From assembly GCA_023053685.1 (NCBI GenBank), contig JALIGW010000142.1:255501-319500 (forward strand): DNA of 64,000 nucleotides, in the 5' to 3' direction. Every line of letters starts with the position of its first letter. Position 1 is the stretch's first letter. Positions 20,242 through 31,910 of this stretch are shown here, piece by piece. The position numbers were made by a program, and so were the translations under genes. Below the pieces are notes generated by a model that ran no database searches, was not told where the DNA came from, and saw only the letters and a list, made by a program, of their open reading frames with translations. The DNA comes from Diadophis punctatus similis. Taxonomy: Eukaryota; Chordata; Lepidosauria; Squamata; Dipsadidae.

Positions 20242-20873
20242 CAGAGGTGGGCTTCACATATTGTAGCAACCAGTTCACCCAGCACCGGAAATGTGACCGT
20301 GCACCGTCCGCGCATGCGTGCAACGTCAAACAACATGGCAATTCGCGCACGTCAGGGGTGGGTTCCACTTACCTTCCCCACCAGTTCACATCGCGATGTT
20401 TTGCGCGCACACACTCACCTCGTGCAATTAGGCTTCCGCGCATGCTCAGGAGCTGGAATCAGCCCAAAACACAGCTGAGGAGCTGATCAGCTGTGCTTTG
20501 GGCGAAGAAATAAAGGTCAGTATTAACCAGGGGGGTGGGCGGGAGGGCCCTTTTTTGAGCAGCTGAACAAAAAAAAGATGGCGGTGTGCACGGACCGGCA
20601 CCGGCCAATCCAGTTACATGACATCACCAGCAGGTCGCTACCGGTTTGGGCAATCCTGTCTGAACCGGGAGGAACCCACCCGGGCGCACTTGCGCTGTTC
20701 ACACATGTGTGCGATGTCAAACAACATGGCAAATCGCTCGCGCGTGCCGTCCACACATGCGAGCAGCATCAAAACCACAGCAATATAGGATGGGATTGTG
20801 CCCAGGCGGGTGGGCAGGCCCACATGCAGGTCGCCACTACCGGTTCACCCGAACTGGCTGAATCCCACCTCTG
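20242..20873. mobile_element. hAT element (GGTGGGTTCC family) with a nested copy
   Basis: The element starts CAGAGGTGGGCTTC and ends GAATCCCACCTCTG, with exact TSDs ATTATCCT at 20234-20241 and 20874-20881. A second member of the same family sits inside at about 20353-20684 (caggggtgggttcc ... ggaacccacccgg) with near-TSDs gcgcacgt and gcgcactt. Repeated words such as gcgatgtcaaacaacatggc show that the host body continues on both sides. Confidence 0.8.
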
Positions 20874-20959
20874 ATTATCCTGTTTGAGCAAGCACTGATC
20901 TATTCTCGGTGGTACATTGATATTGATACTGATATGTTGACGATATATTGACACTGCTG

Positions 20960-21109
20960 TTATGGTGCCCAAGGCATTCCCCCTGGTTATGAATGTTAGA
21001 TGTTTTTTAACTTTTGTAGTTTTTAATTGTTATGATTTTATATTGATAAATGAATTTGACATGCTGTGAGCCGCCTAGAGTCCCCCGGGAGTTGGGCGGC
21101 ATACAAATC

Positions 21110-21200
<91 letters not shown>
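20960..21200 (+). mobile_element. L2-like LINE 3' end with (AAAT)n tail
   Basis: The segment ctgtgagccgcctagagtcc then gggcggcatacaaatctaaa is a widespread amniote LINE 3' end, probably L2. It passes into a ~95-bp (ATAA)n array ending at 21200. Confidence 0.65.
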
Positions 21201-21950
21201 ATTCAGATGCTCAGGACCTCATATTTCATTTTAAACTTCAAAAAGGCGGTATTCTGCAAAGAAAAGAATTGCCGCAAGCATCATTTTTATTTCTAATAAT
21301 GGTTTGGTCTCCAAACGGCTCCAAAAGTTTTATAGAAAATTTAAAAAGTGATGGCTGGCCTACAGTGAAGTACTTTATTTGGAAGTAAGCCAGTCATCCA
21401 GAAAAAGACAAAAAGTAAGAGTAGTGATAGAGAACTAACCATACAAACTTGTTAGAAGGGATGACCAGTAACATGACCAGGAAATAAGTGCTTTTTAACC
21501 TCTTGCGGGTTTTTTTTTTATGGCTGCTATATTGTTAATGGGATTGTCTGCCCAACATCAACTCCCCCCCCCTTTTTTTTTTGCAAAATTTCCATATAGT
21601 CTCAAAAATCCCATCTCTGTAGATTACCCCAATAGCATTGAGGAACCTAAGCCTGAGGCAATGTATGAATCCAGTCACAGAGGTACAATCTATCTCTGAT
21701 TCTTCATTTCTGCAAAGTCAGTCACATTCCAACCCTTTCTTTTGTCCTCAGGACAAAGTTTCCCCTGCATGTCCTCAGATATTCATTATATTCTGCGGTC
21801 AAGGTGGCTGAGCAAGATGAATGAGTGCCTGGAGATTTAAAAAAAATATCAGCAGATTAGTAATGTTTTCCAAAGGGAAACATGAAGCAATTGATCGCTG
21901 ATCCAGTGTCAATGTTGAGTATGGCATAGCTAGGTGACCTTACATTTATG
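21201..21950. other. Low-copy DNA
   Basis: No recognised repeat or coding feature; pyrimidine tracts at 21510-21585. Confidence 0.4.
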
Positions 21951-21954
21951 CCCT

Positions 21955-22440
21955 TGCCCTATGACCCAAAGGTGCTTTTTTTTTTCAAGAGACAACTCGA
22001 CTTCCTGGTTTTTCTTTGAAGATGTTTTGCTTCTCATCCAAGAAGCTTCTTCAGCTCTGACTGGATGGTGGAGAATGGAAGGATTTATACTCCTTGCAGA
22101 CAGCTGGCCATTTGCATTCTTTTAGTGGGTCATTAAGGTCACCTGGAGGTTTATCTGTGCCATCAGGGTCACCTGAGTGGTGCAAATTGGTGTGGAGCCT
22201 TCTTGAAACTGTTGAAAAGACTGTGTTGTAGATTGGAGATAGATGATGTCATATCCCTCCCCCTCTGTCCAGGGAATCCTTCCATTCCACACCATCCAAT
22301 CAGAGCTGAAGAAGCTTCTTGGATCCAGTTGCCTCTTGAAAAAAAGCACCTTTGGGACAACCATGACCTGGATGACTGAGAATCTCCATAGACCTTGCTC
22401 TATGAGTTGAGCCAAGAATTGCATGTTGTCATAATTCTTG
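21955..22440. mobile_element. Penelope-like element, inverted arms (candidate)
   Basis: The left arm (cccaaaggtgc, agacaactcgacttcctgg, ctcatccaagaagcttcttc, 21963-22085) is inverted in the right arm (tccaatcagagctgaagaag, ttgcctcttgaaaaaaagc, 22285-22365). The centre 22086-22284 is unique to this copy. The outer sequence ccatgacctggatgactgag is shared in complement with 41585-41620. The PLE call is tentative. Confidence 0.5.
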
Positions 22441-22477
22441 CTATTGGATTTCTGTGAATAAGTCTATCAGTTCTGGT

Positions 22478-23640
22478 CAGAGGTGGTATTCAGCCAGTTC
22501 AAGACGGTTCGGGCGAACTGTTAGGGGAAATTTGGCATGGTCGCCGAACCGGTGGCGATCTCTGCCTGGCCCCACCCCCCACCCGATCGCCCTGTCACCG
22601 CTCGCTCGCTCACCCTGCCCACCTGCTTGCCCCACCCACTCACCCCACCCAGTCACTCCTCACCTCCCGGGTGGCATAGCACACTGTGTGGCACTGGTTT
22701 GCGCATGTGCACAGTCTCTGCTCTGTGGCTTGCCTGCCTAAGCTGCCTTCCCACATGGTGCCTGCCCTGTGCCCCAACTGGGCTGCCTCCTCCTGCCTAC
22801 AGGTAAGCCTGTGAGTCACGCTATCTCCCCCAGGTCCCCAGAGCTTGCCATGCCCCCCCCACCATCCCCACCTGGCTCACATGGCTGGCTAAGCTGCCAC
22901 GGCCCAGCTTGGCTCCATTCCAGGCTATTCTGCCTGCAGCCTAGCTTGCCGCAGGCCCCACACCATCCCCACCGGGCTCACGACCTTACCTTCCTCCCAC
23001 GGCTCGTGGTAGAGGGGAAGGCAAGCCAGCGCCCACAAGGAACCAAGGCTTGGAGCAGTTTTGGAGTTTGTTAAGGAGGACCACTCCTCTGCCCCAGCCA
23101 TGCGTTTTCAAACCTGGGCTGCTTGGAGTGAAAAGCTATTGCAATAGTCTGGGCTTGAAAATGCATGGCTGAGGCGGAGGAGCGGTCCTCCTTAACAAAC
23201 TCCAAAACTGCTCCAAGCCTCGGTTCTTTGTGGGCGCTGGAAGTACCGGCCTCAGATGTTTCTCTCTGCCTGGCTTTCTGGGGACCCATCCAAAGCGCTG
23301 TGCTGCGAAAGACGCTCTCGGCTCTCCCAGCAACAGCAGAGGCGGAGAGAAGAAGCAGCTGCTGATCCTCCCAAGCCACTCCACGTGTTCTCCGGTGACT
23401 TGTTTTCTCTCCAGGCTTGCTGGGAGAGCGAGAGCGTCTTTCACAGCACAGTGAAATTTAGCTTTGGGTCTGACTTCATTCCCATCAGGAAAGTGCTGCG
23501 GGCGGCAGAGAAAAGAAGCCAGATGCCGCCGCGCTCTCCTTCCACCGCCGCGCTCTCCTTCCACCGCCGCTGCTGCCAGCACCACTCTGGAGCTCACCTT
23601 CAGGATGGATCAGTTATCAGTAAGTTCTTGCTTTGCTCCC
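22478..23640. mobile_element. GC-rich hAT-like foldback element, right terminus missing
   Basis: The left end cagaggtggtattcagccag matches the GGTGGGTTCC hAT family. The interior is CpG-rich and contains two hairpins: 23035-23107 with 23155-23229 (e.g. ttggagtttgttaaggagga and its complement) and 23296-23331 with 23412-23450. Long overlapping reading frames on both strands reflect these inverted repeats. No right terminus with a matching TSD is present; the purine microsatellite begins about 100 bp further on. Confidence 0.6.
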
Positions 23641-23741
23641 CAGGAAGGGGTCCGTCATGGAGGGTTATGTGCCCAGACCAGGCGCTTTCTCTTGGGCCTC
23701 CCGCCTCACATGTCTTGGGTGGGTCTCACTCTCCTAGCCTT

Positions 23742-23788
23742 TGAAGGAGGAAGGGAAGGAGGAAGGGATGGGAGAGAGAGAGAGAGAC

Positions 23789-23880
<92 letters not shown>

Positions 23881-23939
23881 GGAAGGAAGGAAGGAAGGAA
23901 GGAAGGAAGGAAGGAAGGAAGGAAGGAAGGAAGGAAGGA

Positions 23940-24035
<96 letters not shown>

Positions 24036-24162
24036 GAGACAAAGAAAGAGAAAGGGAAAGAAAGAGAAAGGGAAAGAAAGAGAGAGAGGAAGGAAGGAAG
24101 GAAAGAAGGAAAGAAGGAAAGAAGGAAACAAAAAAGAAAGAGGAAGGGAGAGGGAGAGAGAC

Positions 24163-24242
<80 letters not shown>

Positions 24243-24340
24243 AAAAGAGACAAAGAAAGAGAAAGGGAAAGGGAAAGAACGAGAGAGAGGAAGGAAGGAA
24301 GGAAGGAAGGAAGGAAGGAAGGAAGGAAGGAAGGAAGGAC
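23742..24340. repeat. 600-bp polypurine (GAAA)n/(GGAA)n tract
   Basis: Alternating blocks of GAAA, GGAA and GAGA repeats run almost without a pyrimidine for about 600 bp. Reading frames of lysine/glutamate or serine/phenylalanine repeats in all frames are artefacts. Confidence 0.97.
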
Positions 24341-24394
24341 CACAAACTCTGGCACTAGATGTGGCTTCAGAAGATGTTTTGAAACAGCACAGCA

Positions 24395-24485
24395 ATCTAG
24401 GTCTGGAAGGGATCTCGGAGGTCATCTAGTCCAACTACCTGCTCCAGCAGGAGATCCTTACAGAATCATAGAATAGCAGGGTTAA
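24395..24485 (-). mobile_element. CR1 3' terminal fragment
   Basis: The words ggtcatctagtccaactacc and acagaatcatagaatagcag are the complement of a CR1 3' end. It abuts the purine tract. Confidence 0.75.
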
Positions 24486-25280
24486 ACTTTTTTTTGCAAT
24501 TATTGTTATGGTTTGGGGGGGTTGGAATAAGTACCAGTACAGTGATTGTGTTATAGAAGACAATGTGGAAAGGATGTCCTGGGGATTTCTAAGTGCAATG
24601 AACTGGATTTTTTCTTTCCACTTTTATATTGAAAATGCCCACTATAGCAAAGGGGACGAGGTAGTCTACTGCAACTGCATTCACAACATATTACACAAGG
24701 TATGCGCTGCCTTGCCATGAAAGTTTCTGCAAGATTGGCAGGCAGATTTTAAATGCAAAAGGTGCTAGGTCCAATTTATGACATCTCCAGATAAAAGTAT
24801 CAGCCAGATGGAGATGGGGCAAAGAAAGGGCTAGTATTCTGAAGATCCTCTACTATTTGAAGAGATGATAAAGTACTACGTAAGAAGTTACAGCATGCGA
24901 CCCATGGAAATCAATGTGCCCTCAAACTCTTTCCCAGTCAAACTCCTGGCTCCTCTTGACTACATTTCTTTTTCTCCAATTCCTTTTATTTACGTATGTA
25001 TTTTCAAGGAAGCTGGCAATGCTGCGAAGCATAGCATCAGCTTTCAGCATCAGCTTTATTTTCAAGAATTAGGCAAAACTGGCAAGTTGCTGCAGCCAGA
25101 AGAAAAGATAAAAGTCAATAAGGTAGCAAAAAGAAAAGGTCTACCTCTCATCTAGATATTTATCTATTTATCTAGATATTATCTAGATCTAGATAATCTA
25201 GATAAGATTAACAGTCTGATCTGATGTACTGTACATGCAACTGAAGAAGCAGGTGTTGCTTCTCAAATAGAAGGTGCCAT
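24486..25280. other. Low-copy DNA
   Basis: No recognised elements except a short cluster of tatctaga words at about 25150-25205, which form small inverted repeats. Confidence 0.4.
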
Positions 25281-25288
25281 GTTCAGCC

Positions 25289-25441
25289 CAGTAGTAGGTT
25301 CTAAAACCCATTCCTACCGGTTTGCGTGCGCGCAATGCTTCTGTGCATGCGCAGAAGCGTCCCAGGCAGGTGGGCGGAGCCTCCCGCTGCCAGCGCGACC
25401 GGTTCTTAGAACCAGACCAAACCGGGAGCAACCCACCGCTG
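25289..25441. mobile_element. Short hAT MITE (GGTGGGTTCC family)
   Basis: The 153-bp element starts cagtagtaggttctaaaacc and ends gagcaacccaccgctg. Exact TSDs GTTCAGCC lie at 25281-25288 and 25442-25449. Confidence 0.85.
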
Positions 25442-25728
25442 GTTCAGCCCTTGTCTTATTTTGTAAAAGATCTCTGATATAGAGCCAGAGGTTTTGGGGA
25501 GAGATAGTCAATTCTAAACTAAAGCCAGCAAGTGTTTCACAACTTAAACATTGTATGCTTATGTATTTCTAAGGTAGGGGAAAAATTTTCTGCATGATAT
25601 TCTGAGAAAATTCTGCTAGTCACTGTCAATCAAAACTGAGCAAGATGGATCAGTGGTATGACTCAGGGGCAGGCACTCACTTTTTTTTTACTAAAAAGTT
25701 GTGGAACAGAAATTTTATATTGGAGCAG

Positions 25729-25806
25729 TCGTAGCTGAGTGACAGAATACAGCTTTGCATGCAGAATGTCCTTGCTGGGATCACCAGTTAAAAATTATTA
25801 TCTTTG
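25729..25806 (+). mobile_element. tRNA-derived SINE fragment
   Basis: The run cgtagctgagtgacagaata then ctttgcatgcagaatgtcc resembles a tRNA with an A-box-like start and anticodon-arm region; the B box (gggatcaccag) is decayed. The 3' part, accagttaaaa, matches a common squamate SINE. It cannot be a functional tRNA gene. Confidence 0.55.
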
Positions 25807-26193
25807 GAGGAGTAACAAAGGAAAATAATACTGAGAATTTCACTGGAAACTGGAAGATGGCATCTTGATTCCTCTTCTAAAGGAATCAGCATGATGTGTA
25901 GACAGAGGTCTGTATCAAAACCTGAAAACCTGTTATCAAACCTGAAAATGTAAGATGACACAATCTCTCTCTATTCTGAACGGGCAGCTCAGTCCAACCA
26001 GAGATGTCAATAGGATTACTACTTTAAATCCCTTAAGATTTTTACCCAGTTTGGAAAGATGCTGGCAAACTCTTTATCTCCGTCACATCAAAGGCTAGCA
26101 GAAGGGAAAACAATAGAAACTGCCTTTTCTTTGCAAAATTGCTAAGGCGAGACAAATTATAATCGCAATTCCAGGTACAGGGATGATACTTTA

Positions 26194-26227
<34 letters not shown>

Positions 26228-26610
26228 CGCTATTTTATTTGCTTCTCTCAGTGCTTGAGCTATGTAACTCCTGGGTGGAAAAACCCCACCAAAGCACACA
26301 TTAATAACTGGAGAGGATCCACCAATTGTGTTATCAAAACTAGCAAGTTGCAGTGAGTCATCGGTCTCCAGCTGTGAAGAACAAGAGCACCAAGACACTG
26401 ATTAACAGAGTTACGGAAATGGAAGATGAACATATCTGACCATTGACAAGGGACACAGGAATCTGGGTGTGTCTCTATCCAGAAAGAAAATCCCTTTTCG
26501 TGCTGGGTACTTCGCCTTTGAGTAGTGTGCCTGCCAACAATCAGGCTGATTGTTGTTCTAAAGCAGGCTCAGGAATTCTAGGAGTTGAAGTCCACAAGCC
26601 AAAAAAGGGT
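25807..26610. other. Low-copy DNA with small repeats
   Basis: Contains (AT)n at 26196-26224 and a MITE fragment (ggaattctaggagttgaagt) at 26570-26598. Nothing else recognised. Confidence 0.4.
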
Positions 26611-26618
26611 CATGGTTC

Positions 26619-26874
26619 CAGAGGTGGGTTGCTTCTGGTTCGGACTGGTTCTTTAGAACTGGTAGCGGGAATTCCCCCCCCCCCGCTCGCTGAACCGGGA
26701 GCGATCACCAGTTGGCCATGCCCCCAAACCAGCTCTAATGGTGGCGCCGTAGGAGTCATCACCTTGTTTTTGCTTCTGCACATGCGCAGAAGCTTGGGTT
26801 TTGGCACTGCGCATGTGCGCGCGTGGTACAGGAGGAAGCGAACCAGTGGCGATGTAAGTTAGAACTCACCCCTG
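26619..26874. mobile_element. hAT element (GGTGGGTTCC family)
   Basis: The element starts cagaggtgggttgcttctgg and ends gttagaactcacccctg. Exact TSDs CATGGTTC lie at 26611-26618 and 26875-26882. It is 256 bp long and non-coding. Confidence 0.85.
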
Positions 26875-26889
26875 CATGGTTCCCTATCC

Positions 26890-26960
26890 CTGTTTGTTTG
26901 TTTGTTTGTTTGTTTGTTTGTTTGTTTGTTTGTTTGTTTGTTTGTTTGTTTGTTTGTTTA
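26890..26960. repeat. (TTTG)n microsatellite
   Basis: About 17 TTTG units forming the tail of the minus-strand LINE at 26961-27440. Confidence 0.95.
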
Positions 26961-27440
26961 TTTTTGTCAAGTACGTGTTGGTAATATACATAGATATAAC
27001 ATTGTTTATATATATAAGATGGGTACTGATAAGAGGGAACATTAGGACAGGGACGGTAGGCACGCTGGTGCACTTATGCACGCCCCTTACTGACCTCTTA
27101 GGAATCGGGTGAGGTCAACAGTGGACAGTCTAAGGGTAAAGTTTTGGGGGTTTGGTAACGAAACCACAGAGTCAGGTAGTGAGTTCCAGGCATTTACCAC
27201 TCTGTTGCTAAAGTCGTATTTTCTACAGTCAAGTTTGGAGCAGTTCACTTTGAGTTTATATCTGTTGTGTGCTCGTGTATTGTTGTGGTTGAAGCTGAAG
27301 TAGTCGTTGACAGGAAGGACGTTGTAGCAGATAATTTTATGAGCTATGCTTAGGTCGTGCTGAAGGCGACGTAGTTCTAAGCTTTCTAAAGTCTGTTCTA
27401 AAGTCTGACTCTGCATACCACTTTGAACAGGAAATTGCAA
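26961..27440 (-). pseudogene. CR1/L3-clade LINE ORF2 C-terminus and 3' UTR
   Basis: The minus-strand translation keeps the C-terminal module found after the reverse transcriptase of CR1-like LINEs: LESLELRRLQHDLSIAHKII, then YKLKVN, DFSNRVVNAWNSLPDSVVS and FTLRLSTVDL. The end of the frame is at about 27087, followed by a ~125-bp 3' UTR and a (CAAA)n tail. The reverse transcriptase core is missing, so this is a 5'-truncated dead copy. The C-terminal module is intact for over 100 codons. Confidence 0.8.
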
Positions 27441-28185
27441 ACCCGCCCATTATCAATATCCTACAAAAAGTTGCAGTTTATAAAGATGTACAGTTTGTGA
27501 ATTGAAAGTCATTCATTGACATAACAAAAGGCTACAACTCCGGAAGAAAATAGAACATGAAGAAATAACCACAACATGTATTCAAGGAAGATGATTAAGA
27601 CTTTTGTGGCTGGATACATTACCCTACACATTAAGCAAGCAAGTAAAGGCAGAGATTTTCAGGGGTTATTGGTAATGCAGGTATGAGCATGTCGGAGCAT
27701 AAAAAGCAACAAATCTTTCCTCCACACCCCCTTCTCCTCTTTTATTGGCTACAGTTTGCATATAGTATGTTGCATATTGCCAATGGCATAATATTGTATG
27801 ATTTCACGGAATCTGTTTTTAATTATGCTGTCACTTTCTCTCTTTTTTTGCTTCTACTGATATCTATATTGCAATAATTCTTGCTTTTCATTGTGCTCTT
27901 TTCCCTGACACGGTAGTTAATCGGTTACTTAAGAAAAGCCAAAAATAATATTACAACCTGGAGTCATGTTCTAGCCAAAATTAATCTCTGTTAAGTTTCG
28001 TTCAAATGAAATAAATAAGTTCGTGAAACACATTATAATATTCCGTATGTCCTTAAATTTGTTAGTTACCTTACTTTATATAACATGCTTCTTACATCAG
28101 TCACTAATTTTTTTTTCTTCTAGGACCAGCCTGACCACAGATTGAGACAGCCCAATATATGTCTCTCTAAGCAGCCTTGATTGAT
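27441..28185. other. Low-copy DNA, nothing recognised
   Basis: AT-rich, no repeat signatures or supported genes. Confidence 0.4.
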
Positions 28186-28189
28186 AGAT

Positions 28190-28290
28190 TATGTATCATC
28201 AAATTGGTGTCAGCTCTTAGCAACCACATAGATAGATCTGGAAAGATCTATCTCCAACCTTGTCCTTTGGGTGCGTTATCACTGTAATTG
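28190..28290. mobile_element. BovB-like 3' fragment
   Basis: The words atcaaattggtgtcagctct and agcaaccacatagatagat are typical of the BovB 3' region in squamates and ruminants. Short and diverged. Confidence 0.5.
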
Positions 28291-28364
28291 AGTCGATCTA
28301 TCTTGCTGCCGGTTGTGCTCCTCTTTCTTTCCTTCCACATTTGCCAGGGATATAGTGTTCTCCC

Positions 28365-28655
28365 CAGAGGTGGGTTTCAGTAGGTTCTGACCAGTTCTGG
28401 AGAACCAGTAGTGGAAATTTTGAGTAGTTCGGAGATCTGGTAAATACCACCTCTGACTGGCCCTGTCCCCATCTATTCTCTGCTTCCCGAGTCCCAGCTG
28501 ATCGGGAGGAAATGGGGATTTTGCAGTAACCTTCCCCTGGAGTGGGGAGGGAATGGAGATTTTGCAGTATCCTTCCCCTGCCATGCCCTCCAAGCCACAC
28601 CCACCAAACCACACCACGCCCACCAAACCACACCCACATAACCAGTTCTGGTCCT
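28365..28655. mobile_element. Partial hAT element (GGTGGGTTCC family)
   Basis: The left terminus agaggtgggtttcagtagg and body words ggggattttgcagtaacc, ccttcccctggagtgggg and accaaaccacacc match this family's interior. A second inverted terminus, taccacctctg, occurs at 28446-28456, so the copy is rearranged. No TSD pair found. Confidence 0.6.
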
Positions 28656-28862
28656 CCCAAGAGTTGAGTCTTCACATCTGTCCGAAGTAAGACAATTTGA
28701 GCCTGGCCATTTGTGTCTCAAGTGAGAAATCTGGGTTGATTTTTGTTTTCTTTGGAAGATTCATGTATTTGTTTCCTTAGCTATGCATGGTATTCTCAGG
28801 AATTGTCTTCAACAACAAGTTTCAAAAGCAGATATATATTTTGTATATGACATATGATACAT

Positions 28863-29030
<168 letters not shown>

Positions 29031-29129
29031 ATATAGCTAGATTAGTAAAACACAATAAAATAAATATTAAAAAGATCTATGTATATGTATGTATATGTGT
29101 GTGTGCGTGCGTGCTTGTGTGTGTGTAGA

Positions 29130-29408
<279 letters not shown>

Positions 29409-30055
29409 GAGCATCAATCCCAAAAGACTGAAGCTATCCACCAGTTCAGTATCTCCACTGTCAATTCTAAGGCTGGTTTTTCTACTTGTTATGATTAGTT
29501 TGGTATTGTTATATTTAATTTTAATTCCATTTTTTTCACTCTGCGCTCTAATATTTAGCACTAGAGCATGTATTTCATTTGCATTTTCTCCTGTTCTTTT
29601 CAAGTATCATCAGCAAAGCACAGATTATTCATGTTTCTTCTTCCACTCTTAAAAGCCACATTCATCTTCTTCCTACCCAGTTTCCTTCAATATATATAAG
29701 AAGTTGAACAGAGGCGGAGAGAGTGTACAGCCTTCTCTCACTCTCTCACTCCTTTCCCAACCTGGAACTCGTCTGTTTCACTGTGTTCTACCTAACCTGT
29801 GACTATCTGACTTGTACATAGGTTTCAAATGAAAACAGAAAGATGTTCCTGTTTTTCGACCCACATTCCATAGCACATTCCACAATTGAAAATAGTTGAT
29901 GTCTTTGCAGGAGTTGTAATACTGCCTCTTGTCTAACAGCTCTCCGGAATGTTTAATTTCATTTTTATGATCTTTCACTTTCTTAGACTTTATTTTTCTT
30001 CTCTTTTTTGCAATCTCCATGGGTTGTTCCCCCCCCCCCGACATCTAGTTTACTT
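29409..30055 (-). pseudogene. RTE/BovB-type LINE reverse transcriptase remnant
   Basis: On the minus strand the complement of about 29604-29626 reads NLCFADDT, the FADD catalytic box of reverse transcriptases. After a frame change, an N-terminal to C-terminal stretch follows with NIRAQSEKNGIKI and [16 protein letters not shown], typical of the RT palm/thumb of RTE-BovB. Upstream on the same strand, 29640-29860 has further matching words (ctctccgcctctgttcaac region) with broken frames. Frameshifts and the adjoining (GATA)n array show a dead copy. Confidence 0.65.
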
Positions 30056-30198
30056 TCTTCTGTTTCTTGAACTCTTGGCAGTCTGAGTTTGTGTTCATTC
30101 TTCATATTTTCTTTAAGTTCATTACATAGTTCTTCTGGTTTCCAACCACTGAGGTTCAAGATTTCAAAGCATTTCCTGACGTTCTCCCTGAAAATTGT
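30056..30198. other. Unassigned, may continue the LINE remnant
   Basis: No clear motif; possibly more of the broken LINE. Confidence 0.3.
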
Positions 30199-30665
30199 GG
30201 GTTTATAGAATGAAAGGGCTGGAAGGCAGGGGTGGGTTCCAATTTACCTCGCTGCTGGTTCGCTCCCTCCCGTGCCTTGTAGGCGTGCCTTGTGGGTGCA
30301 CGCGTGCGTTGCGTGTGCATGCGCAATAATGAAAAATCCAAAAAAATAATAATTTAAAAACAAAGCTAAAAAATAAGATGGCGACCACATGCACAGTGCC
30401 GGAACTCAGCTTCTGCGCATGCTCAGAAGGAAAAAAAAATCAATTAAATTTTTTTTAAAAAAAAAAATGGTGGCGCCCACAGACTAACACTGACCGATCC
30501 GGTTCGGTGACATCATCATGACGTCACCAGCGGGTCGCTACCGGTTCAGGCGAACTGGTCCGAACCGGGAGGAACCCACCCCTGCTGGAAGGGACCTAAG
30601 ACAACTTCTAGTCCAACCCCATGCTTGAGGCAGGAGACTTTATATCATCCTGGACAAGTGCTCAA
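30199..30665 (-). mobile_element. CR1 3' end interrupted by a hAT element
   Basis: CR1 complement sequence runs tatagaatgaaagggctgg at 30205-30226 and resumes at 30585 (gacctaagacaacttctagt, ccaaccccatgcttgaggc). The hAT element 30227-30584 lies between and duplicates CTGGAAGG of the CR1. Confidence 0.75.
30227..30584. mobile_element. hAT element (GGTGGGTTCC family)
   Basis: The element starts CAGGGGTGGGTTCC and ends GGAACCCACCCCTG, a perfect 14-bp inverted repeat. TSDs CTGGAAGG are exact at 30219-30226 and 30585-30592. It is 358 bp and non-coding, with A-rich tracts inside. Confidence 0.9.
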
Positions 30666-30967
30666 TTTTCCACCAGTATTGTGGAAACTGATGGGCTTTC
30701 TTCTTCTACTTTAGCTGAATTTGAAACTTGCACATGAGCAATCTGTGATTTGCTTAATAGTCAACCTCTAGCCATATCTTTGCCATTATTACTGACTAAG
30801 CAGTTTAGGGAATAAATTGAAGTTCTACCTGGAAACAAATCTGATCGGGATTAGTGCATTCTCAATGCTGTCATGTTTTCATTCGAAGTTTTATGCATGA
30901 CTACATTCATTTGACCCAATGTTTAGTAATCGTTATGCATGGTCAGTCTTTACATTCTCTTTACATT
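30666..30967. other. Low-copy DNA
   Basis: Nothing recognised. Confidence 0.4.
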
Positions 30968-31195
30968 CTGCTAAAAGAGTCAGTTTGGTGTAGTGGTTAA
31001 AGCACTAGAAATCAGGAGACTGAGTTTTAATTCCAATTTAGGCATGAAGCCAGCTGGCTGACCTTAGGCCAGTCATTATCTCTCAATCCTAGGAAGCAGG
31101 CAAAGGCAAACCACTTCTGAACAAAAAAATGTTGCCAAGAAAACTGCAGGGATTTGTGCAATCAGCTGCCAGGAGTCAACACTGACTTGAATTAA
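30968..31195 (+). mobile_element. Sauria-type tRNA SINE
   Basis: The head gtcagtttggtgtagtggtt is followed by aggcatgaagccagctggct and accttaggccagtcattatc, matching the copy at 63565. The 3' half (ggcaaaggcaaaccacttct, ccaagaaaactgcagggat) is the variant tail also seen at 18190-18260. Confidence 0.8.
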
Positions 31196-31720
31196 TGGGA
31201 AAAAAATGTCTGTGAAGTATGTAGTTACTAAGCATGCAAAAGCATTTCCCATGAAGGAGGAGATTGCTAGTAACGGTTCAGTGGTCATGAACATGTTAAC
31301 GGGTGTATTTAAAGAAAACAAACGTTGTGAGTTACCCCAAAGAAATCTATGGACCTGCCTATCCTCTCAGTTGTGCAATATATTTGGTAAGGCATTCCAA
31401 TCAACCAAGTGGCTCAGAGAGGAAGAGAGCAGACAGAGAGACTTGCCAATAACAGATCACTGTTATATAAAATAATACCATCTCTATATAAAACAAGATC
31501 AGCACAGGATGTTTCTCTGCATCAGAAATAAGTCATGGGAGCAATCAGATCAACAAGCAGTTCCTCTGAGACATATGGGCTTCCTGGAGAGCTTTCCAAC
31601 AATGATAGTTTCATCAAGTGCAATGTAAAAATTCAAGTAATATTCTTATTGAGCATGCCCTTGCTGGATGCAGCACTTGTCTCAGTCTAGCTATAATCCC
31701 ATATAAAATATCTTTACAAC
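31196..31720. other. Low-copy DNA
   Basis: Nothing recognised. Confidence 0.4.
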
Positions 31721-31726
31721 ACACGT

Positions 31727-31839
<113 letters not shown>

Positions 31840-31910
31840 TACCATGTGCGTGCATTTTTCCTGTGCTTCAAAAAAATATAGTCATTTCAATCTATAGCCA
31901 TTGTCTAAAT

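Noticed and set aside
23136..23744. Overlapping 150-160-codon frames on both strands
   Set aside because: CpG-rich inverted repeats without start context, splice sites or family motifs.
23464..24429. 321-codon lysine/glutamate-rich frame
   Set aside because: Translation of a polypurine microsatellite.
25729..25806. Possible tRNA gene
   Set aside because: A and B boxes are decayed, the acceptor stem does not pair and the 3' extension is SINE-like.
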